A DNA stretch of 64,000 nt, from NCBI GenBank assembly GCA_020736575.1, contig JAGPYM010000019.1, forward strand, positions 186,001 through 250,000, written 5' to 3'. The notes beneath the pieces are model-generated. The model was not told where the DNA came from and searched no databases. It saw only the letters and a list, made by a program, of their open reading frames with translations. The stretch is from Thelonectria olida. Taxonomy: Eukaryota; Ascomycota; Sordariomycetes; Hypocreales; Nectriaceae. Position numbers and translations under genes: made by a program. Positions 57,896 to 64,000 of this stretch are shown in pieces. The first letter of the stretch is position 1. Each line of letters opens with the position of its first letter.

Positions 57896-60326
57896 ATGGC
57901 GCCATCTGCTGAGTCTTACCCCATCACGGGTATCCAAGATGATCTTGGCCCGAAAGAAGACGCACTTCGCAAGGTGCCTTTGCGAATGGAGGTTGACGAT
58001 TGGTTTACTTCCGACAAGCTCGCTCACGTCAACCAACGAGCTTTGTTCTTTCCAGCACTGATGAGATTTTCGCAGATGGATCCTCGTGAGAAGACCTCCT
58101 GGTATCAAATCGCCGGTAAGTTTCCGAATTTTGCCTCGGAATTAATTGTCTAAATGGATCCCAGGAATTCATGGAAAGCCATATGTCCCTTGGGATGAAG
58201 GCTATCGTGTCGGCAAGACACCCAACGAAGGCTACTGCACTCATGCCAGTGTCCTGTTTACCACCTGGCACCGAGCTTACATGCTGTTATGGGAGGTATG
58301 ATGATTAATTGACCCATGTACGTCGTGCCTAATACTTACATCTGGCAACAGCAAGCCATCTATGAACTGATGAAGGAGGAAGTGAACAAGTTTGACGAGG
58401 CAGATCGGCCAGAGCTCCTCGAAGCCGCAAAGACCTGGCGATTTCCGTACTGGGACTGGGCTCTGAAGAAGGAGGTTGCTGAAGGCGTCTACAACTACGA
58501 TGTGCCCCAGGTCATCAAACTGGAGACGGTCAACATCAGACTACCGGGCCCTCACAGGACCGAGGGCGAGTATCCCAATGCATTTTACCAATTCACTATG
58601 CCTGGCCGAATCCCAATGGGCCACAAGAGCCTTGCCAGCAAGGATAAGAACCCCAAGACGGACTTGCGAATCACCGGTAGCAAGGTCGACTTGAGTGTCG
58701 CTACCGTCATGGATGAAACCACCATCATTCCTGTATGTATAGACTGAACAAAATATGGGCTCGATGCTTACAATTCCTAGTTTGACAAATGTACCGCCAC
58801 CAGCCGCCACCCTAAGCCAGAGTACACTGTCAGTGGTGAATGGACTGAAGGCAAACAGAACTGGAAGAGCATTGTCGCCATGCTGCGAGACTACCCATTC
58901 GACAAGGGCGATCCCCGATCTGGAAACATGGGTGCTAGCTTGAGAGATGCCTTTTACCGACTGCTCACCATTGAGAAGTTTGAGGATTTTGCGAGCAAAC
59001 GATTCCCCGACGGCGTCGACAAGGTCGAGCAGGTTGAGAAAAGGGCCGACTACGCGTACGATTCTGCTGAGCATCTTCACGATGTGATGCACCTGTTCTG
59101 CGGAGGCTTCCCAACTCCGCCCGATAAAAAGGGCAACGCTCTGCTCGGACACATGTCTCATGTCCCAATGGCTGCCTTTGATCCTATTTTCTGGCTTCAT
59201 CATTGGTAGGCTCTTCCTGCACGCCAGATACAGCTGTGATACTGACAAGTATTAGCAACGTCGATCGTCTCTTTGCCATCTGGCAGGTATTGAACAAGAA
59301 GAACGATACTTGGTTCGACGGCTCCGACTCTCGTGACGAGGACCCTGGTAACTACGGCCTCCCCACGGGAAATCTTGACGAGCCTGATGATTTCCTGCGA
59401 CCTTTCCACAAGAGCGCCGACGGCAGCTACTTCACCTCGACTGACGTCCGCGAGGTGGCTCCTCTTGGCTACACATACCCGCTGCTTGAGAAGTGGGAGA
59501 ACCTTGACGCTGAGGGCAAGTATGACAACGATCTCCATGTGCGCAAGCTTGCGCCTGTTCTCAACAGCAACTACAACTCATCTTGGGATGCGTGGCAGAG
59601 ATCGAAGCTCACGGAGCATGGTGAAGCTTCGGCCAGCGTCAGTGAGCTCCTGATTGCAAAGGGTTTGGGAGAATGCGATTACCATGAGTTGACTGCGCAG
59701 CCTGATTACGTCGTGAACGTTGTCTACGAGAGGTAGGCCCAACACCTGTCTCAATAACATTTATTGTTACTAACAGAAGTAGAATGGCTCTTGATGGCAA
59801 GATGTTCACAATCCACATCTTCCTAGGCGATGTCCCCGAGATACTGCCACCAGACCCCAGCTGCGTGAACCTAGTCGGCCAAGTCTTCAACTTCTCGGCT
59901 GCCGTGGAAATAAACGAAGCCGGTGCCGGCTGCGGCAACTGCATCCGGCTGCAAGCCGACAAGACCAAGACGACGGGCCGCATTGTTCTGACCAACTCTC
60001 TCATCACCCGCTGGAAGCATCAGCAAGACACCATTGAAGGCGAATCTGGGTCTCTCGCATCCATGGACCCAGAGGACGTCATTCCCTATCTGAAGGACAA
60101 CTTGGATTGGCGTGTGACGTGCATGGGACAGCCAGTCACCAACATCCGCCGCGACATTTCGTCTCTAAAGATCTCTGTCGCTGTCGGGCGGGCGGACCAC
60201 TACAAGGATACCACCAAGATGTCCAAGTTCTACGAGTACAAGGGCGCTTACGAGGTCACGCAGGGCCGCGCGGGAGGCGCGAAGCCCAGTGATCTCCTCT
60301 ACCCCCCTCAGAGCATCTACCGATGA
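57896..60326 (+). CDS. Tyrosinase (polyphenol oxidase)
   Basis: Six exons (57896-58115, 58165-58295, 58352-58732, 58781-59205, 59256-59732, 59783-60326) give 725 residues. This type-3 copper enzyme hydroxylates monophenols and oxidises o-diphenols to quinones. The CuA ligands are the His in GIHGKP, THA and [12 protein letters not shown]. CuB ligands are in EHLHDVMH (H-x3-H) and in [19 protein letters not shown]; an intron (59206-59255) splits the HHC codon there. The C-terminal third ([25 protein letters not shown]) is the tyrosinase C-terminal domain that shields the site until processed. No signal peptide is visible, so the enzyme is probably intracellular, as many fungal tyrosinases are. 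It may feed melanin or phenolic quinone formation. It is convergent with the flavin monooxygenase gene (239 bp between stops). Confidence 0.95.
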
Positions 60327-60565
60327 AGAGGAGTGGGTGGTGTTTACTTCTTCCAGTCGAGTACTGGTCACTATGTCAAAGGCATAATTGAATGGTAATT
60401 TTTCTCTTGCATTTTTTAATCCACCACGAGCGATTTGAGCCTAATGACATTGGGAGTTTCCGACCCGTATCCTGATTCCTGAATGCACTCGAGTTTGTTT
60501 TCTCTAAGGATGGCGGTAATGTTCCAAGTTATACAGTGAACTTAGAGGCTCAAATGCTAAACTAC

Positions 60566-62755
60566 CTATGTGAGTGACAGAGGAGCAACCCAAGGGACGT
60601 GAGGTCGATCTTCAGACGATGCCACGCAAGGCAATACTCTCTCCCTCGGACGGGTCGACTTGGCCGATGGATCGTCCCCCAAGGCTACCTCAACCTTTGT
60701 TTGCTCAACTTTTGTTTGCATGGGCGCAGCGAAGCACTGAGGCGGCAACGGATCGCTTTTCCACAGGTAATAGGTCAAGTCCGACTCTTTCCTGGGCAGA
60801 GTGGTACTGGTCATTGAACTCTCCCTCTCTTCAAGGCCAAGCGGGTCGAGCTCCGGGCTCTCAATCCACGACAGTCCCTGGCCCCAATAGGCGTATCTCT
60901 CTTTATCGTACACCCACTCGTAGTCTTCCCATCGATTCTCAGCTAGGACTTGCATGTAATGGAGAGAGCTGCCTGGCCACAAGGCGGTGACCTTTCCTTC
61001 CGTACCCTTCTTGACTATGAGGATGGTGAGCTAACAAATTCCTACTTGCATCATGCATGAACGGCATTGACTTACACCAGCTTCGACATGTCCCAGTCCA
61101 GACCATGTTTTTCATCATCGTTTGCGTGTGCTCGTCGAAATCCGCCTGCGCATCTGGGCGGACATTAAACGCCTTGACTCCCTGACGGACCATCTTGCGC
61201 AGGATTCGTATGAAGTAATCGCTGGTAGCCTCCAGAGATCCTATACTTAATTAGAATGTGCCAAACATCTTTTTAAGTTGAAGACTCTTACCCATTAAAC
61301 TCCCATTAGATATGGGCGTGTTGGGGCCAAGAAAGACAAGATAGTTCGGGAAGCCAGATACACCAGTGCCCAGATACGAGACTGGAGTCTCAGCCCATAG
61401 GTCTTGAAGATTAACGTTGTTTCGACCGTATATAGCCCAACGTGGCCTGAAACTCGTATTAAAACCGGTCGCTGTGACGAGAACATCAGCGGGATACTCT
61501 TTTCCACCGGCTACGACTCCGTTGGGAGTGATTCTGTCGATGCCGTCAAAGACTGGCTCGACGTTGGGCTCTTGAAGCGAGACGAGAAAGCTTTCGCCCG
61601 GGTTGATACGCCGACAGCCGGCTTCGAATGAGGGGATGAGCCTCTTCTGGAGCGTCTCGTCTTGGATGATGGACTTCATGCGCTTTTCAAACGTGGCTCG
61701 CATATCTCTCTGCTCAGCACTGCCCTTGATGAAGCCGCGGAACATGCCGTTGAAGTTACTCTCATACTCTTTTCGCATGTCGAGATAGTCTTCACGATTG
61801 ACTATGAAAGCTTCCTTTTCTTCCTTGAGATAGGAATAGTTGGACGTTTTGCCAGCCGGGAGCGCGACTGGAGGAGCGATCCAAGAGGGCGTTCGAATGA
61901 AGACTTGAACCTTGGACGCAATGGGCTGCAGTTGGGGCAGAAGCTGAACACCACTTGCTCCAGAGCCGATGATTGCAATTTTCTTGCCGGTCAGATCAAT
62001 TGACGGGTCCCACGCAGCCGTGTGCAGCTTAGGCCCTGCAAACGTCGATAGTCCCTGGATGTTGGGGATCTGAAGGTTGTTGAGGATGCCTCCCGCGTTG
62101 ACCAGAATCTCAGATTGGATAGCTGGGCCATTTTCGAGTTTGGTCGTCCAAGTTCCTGACTTTTCTGACCAGCTTGCTGAAACGACTTTGCAGTTGTAGG
62201 TGATGAACTGTTCAAGTTCAAAGTGACGAGCCACGGCCTTCAGGTAGGCCTTAATTTCGGCAGAGGAGGCATAACTGGGCCGGTCCGGTCAGTTTTTGCC
62301 TTTTATATCTGCGCTTGTAGACTTACAACTGCGACCAATAGGGGTTTGGGGCGAATGAGAACTGGTAGCAGTGACTGGGAACGTCACATGCACAACCTGT
62401 TAAGGTCAGTTATTATTCCATCTCACTCTAAGGTAGGTATGGTGTATACCTGGATAAGTGTTTTCGTGCCATGTGCCTCCAAGGTCAGGATTCTTCTCAA
62501 AGATTTGAAAGTCGATATAATCTCCCAAGTGCTTTCGCAACTTGTAGGCTAATGAATAAAAAGTTCTCGTCAGCTTACTGAGTTGAGCATAAAGATTCCG
62601 ACGTTCCGTGTGGCTTACCCATTAGAAGTCCGGAGACTCTAGATCGACACTCATATTAGCCTCATCTTTTAGCATGATGAATCGGCGACCACTTACCCAG
62701 CACCAATGATGGTACATCGAAGTCGCCGCGGCTGGAAGTTGTTGGTGCGATCCAT
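60566..62755 (-). CDS. FAD/NADPH monooxygenase, Baeyer-Villiger type
   Basis: Seven exons on the minus strand (62697-62755, 62619-62638, 62450-62548, 62327-62396, 61292-62274, 61076-61240, 60566-61014) give 614 residues. The first Rossmann motif IIGAGVSG (residues 16-23) is assembled across intron 1, and exon 2 is only 20 nt. Then come FEKNPDLGGTWHENTYPG, the Baeyer-Villiger fingerprint FxGxxxHxxxW-D as FAGPKLHTAAWD, the NADPH Rossmann motif IIGSGASG and the ATG motif VLVTATGFNTSF. The C-terminal block CRSWFKKGTEGKVTALWPGSS matches family ends. The enzyme inserts an oxygen next to a ketone to make an ester or lactone, or oxidises a heteroatom; the substrate is unknown. It is soluble or weakly membrane-associated. 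It is part of the right-hand oxidative group. Confidence 0.93.
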
Positions 62756-63497
62756 TTCGAGTTAGTGGCAGGAGGGTTGAACACGGACAAGAGATGAGAG
62801 CTTGATGGCCTGGATCATTCGTCCGCACTTGGCCCCGGTCAAGTACTTGGATACGTATCGTAGTGTCTCCCTGTCTCTCAAGAAGTGATAGCCAAGCCCA
62901 GATGCGGCCCGGCCGGGGTGGGCGTCCCAGCTTATCAGACACGGACCGGACGGGCCGGATTGGAGAACGCCTCCTGCGATTCATGATTTCATCATGTGGC
63001 TAAGATTGCCTATCAACGTGCCGGATGAGGGGTAAGCATTGCTGTCATCTGATATCTCTGATATGTCATTTGATCATAGTCAAGCAGCATTGCCCCAGAT
63101 AAAGCCTTTAGTGAGGTTAGCGGATATAGTTCCAGGTCTCCGGCTTCCACGCGAACTTGCAACTCAGCTCCTCCGACTCCAGTCGACGCCAGTTCCTACA
63201 AGTGCACCAGGGCGCGGATAACCAATGCCGGCGTTTACTTTGAGAGGAGGATGAAAATGAACAGAGAAGTTTTAGTGTAATCTGCCAAGATACTTCAATG
63301 ACTTTTATTCGCCGTCCACGTTTACTACGTCACCCTAACGCGTCCCTCTTCCTATCTAACTCCGAGCTTGGTGTAGGTGGCGAGCTCCTTCAAAGTTGCT
63401 CATTCTCTTCGAAAACTTCTGACCGTCACATAAGTTGCATAGTTCATGGATGCAAAATCTTCAAGTCTAGTCTAGTTAGTAATTGCTACGATATATC
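62756..63497. other. Intergenic between monooxygenase and amine oxidase genes
   Basis: Upstream region of the monooxygenase and downstream region of the truncated oxidase. Short frames here lack support. Confidence 0.4.
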
Positions 63498-64000
63498 TCA
63501 TAGCTTAGCCTGCTCAGTTCTATTAAGTATCCTAAGCGGCGGTCCAGCACGGCTTCCATCTCCGTCCTTCAGGGCATTCGCGCTCTCCTTCGAAGGGGCT
63601 CGCAGTCTCCATTTCTTCCGCAGCTCCTCGTCGGCCTTGTTTTCAAAACAATCGGCAATGTACTTGCCAAGGACTGGCAAAAATTTGAAAGCACTGTAAT
63701 CGCATCTGGATTAGCATTTCTCTCCGTATGAGCACAGCCTGGTTCAACTCACTGTCCAGCACCTCCAGTGGCCAAGAAAACACCCTCGCGTGCGGGATGG
63801 TAGTCGATGATGAAGTCTCCCTCGGGAGTGTCCGAATACCAGCACAGTCGACGATTCATCCACTCGCGATTGGCAAACTCTGGGACAAGCTGGCGCAGTC
63901 CTTCCCGGAGTCCTTTCTCCGCATCGTCTGGGAGGTAAGAGGAACTGACATTGCTGTTGTCTCGCTTTGGCGAAGAGACGAAGCGGTCCGAGTCTTCGAC
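63498..64000 (-). CDS. FAD-dependent amine oxidase, 3' part (fructosyl-amino-acid / sarcosine oxidase type)
   Basis: Only the C-terminal end is in the window; the gene continues past 64000. Two exons are visible on the minus strand: 63753-64000 and 63498-63693, joined by a GTGAGT...ACAG intron. The frame includes NREWMNRRLCWYSDTPEGDF, HPAREGVFLATGGAGH and AFKFLPVLGKYIADCF. That is the FAD-binding C-terminal half of the D-amino-acid-oxidase-like fold, closest in style to fructosyl amine oxidases (amadoriases). These deglycate amino acids with release of H2O2. A peroxisomal signal is not obvious: the end is EQAKL, which resembles but does not equal the consensus (S/A/C)KL, although AKL itself is a known PTS1. 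The last three residues AKL therefore make peroxisomal import plausible. Confidence 0.85.

Overview
The window looks like nuclear DNA of a filamentous ascomycete (Pezizomycotina, probably Sordariomycetes). Most genes have short introns of about 45-70 nt with GT(A/G)AGT-like donors and CTAAC/CTGAC branch sites. The gene content is also typical of these fungi: HET-domain genes, a C2H2+Zn2Cys6 regulator, a pogo/Fot1-type transposon, and fungal P450, MFS and tyrosinase genes. Exon models were built by hand from splice signals, reading-frame continuity and family motifs. No alignment or RNA evidence was available.

Layout. (1) 1-6.4 kb is a decaying left flank. It holds a HET-domain gene with an in-frame stop, a fragment of a second HET gene on the other strand, and a 130-bp direct repeat whose copies differ almost only by transitions (RIP-like). 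(2) 6.5-8.2 kb has a metallo-beta-lactamase-fold gene and a small spliced gene. (3) 8.2-21.8 kb is strikingly gene-poor, with one convincing small gene at 15.3-15.6 kb. (4) 21.8-23.2 kb holds a degenerate unrecognised gene. (5) 23.8-32.6 kb is a compact catabolic cluster: vanillyl-alcohol oxidase (VAO), a C2H2/Zn2Cys6 regulator, an aldehyde dehydrogenase and a zinc alcohol dehydrogenase. The three enzymes could take a 4-allyl- or 4-alkyl-phenol such as eugenol through an alcohol and an aldehyde to an acid. Their three promoters share a bipartite motif, GTGGGG-N5-(T/G)CCG, at about 170-250 bp upstream of each start.

(6) 33.7-43.9 kb looks like an innate-immunity / cell-death locus. A putative gasdermin-like gene is divergent from a subtilisin-like protease gene, the arrangement known for HET-Q1/HET-Q2-type systems, and a zinc-finger protein gene lies beside them. 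The protease gene is split by a 2.2-kb Fot1/pogo transposon with perfect 57-bp terminal repeats, a TA target duplication and an apparently intact transposase. Removing the element plus one TA restores one reading frame. (7) 44.3-50.3 kb has an aminotransferase and an NAD(P)-dependent epimerase/reductase tail to tail, then a multi-pass membrane protein. (8) 50.6-64 kb has a cupin divergent from an MFS transporter, then a P450, a tyrosinase, a Baeyer-Villiger-type monooxygenase and the 3' end of an FAD amine oxidase. This is a second oxidative neighbourhood without a PKS, NRPS or terpene synthase backbone gene.

The most notable points are the shared promoter motif of the VAO cluster, the gasdermin/protease pair with its clean transposon disruption, and the likely GC-AG introns.
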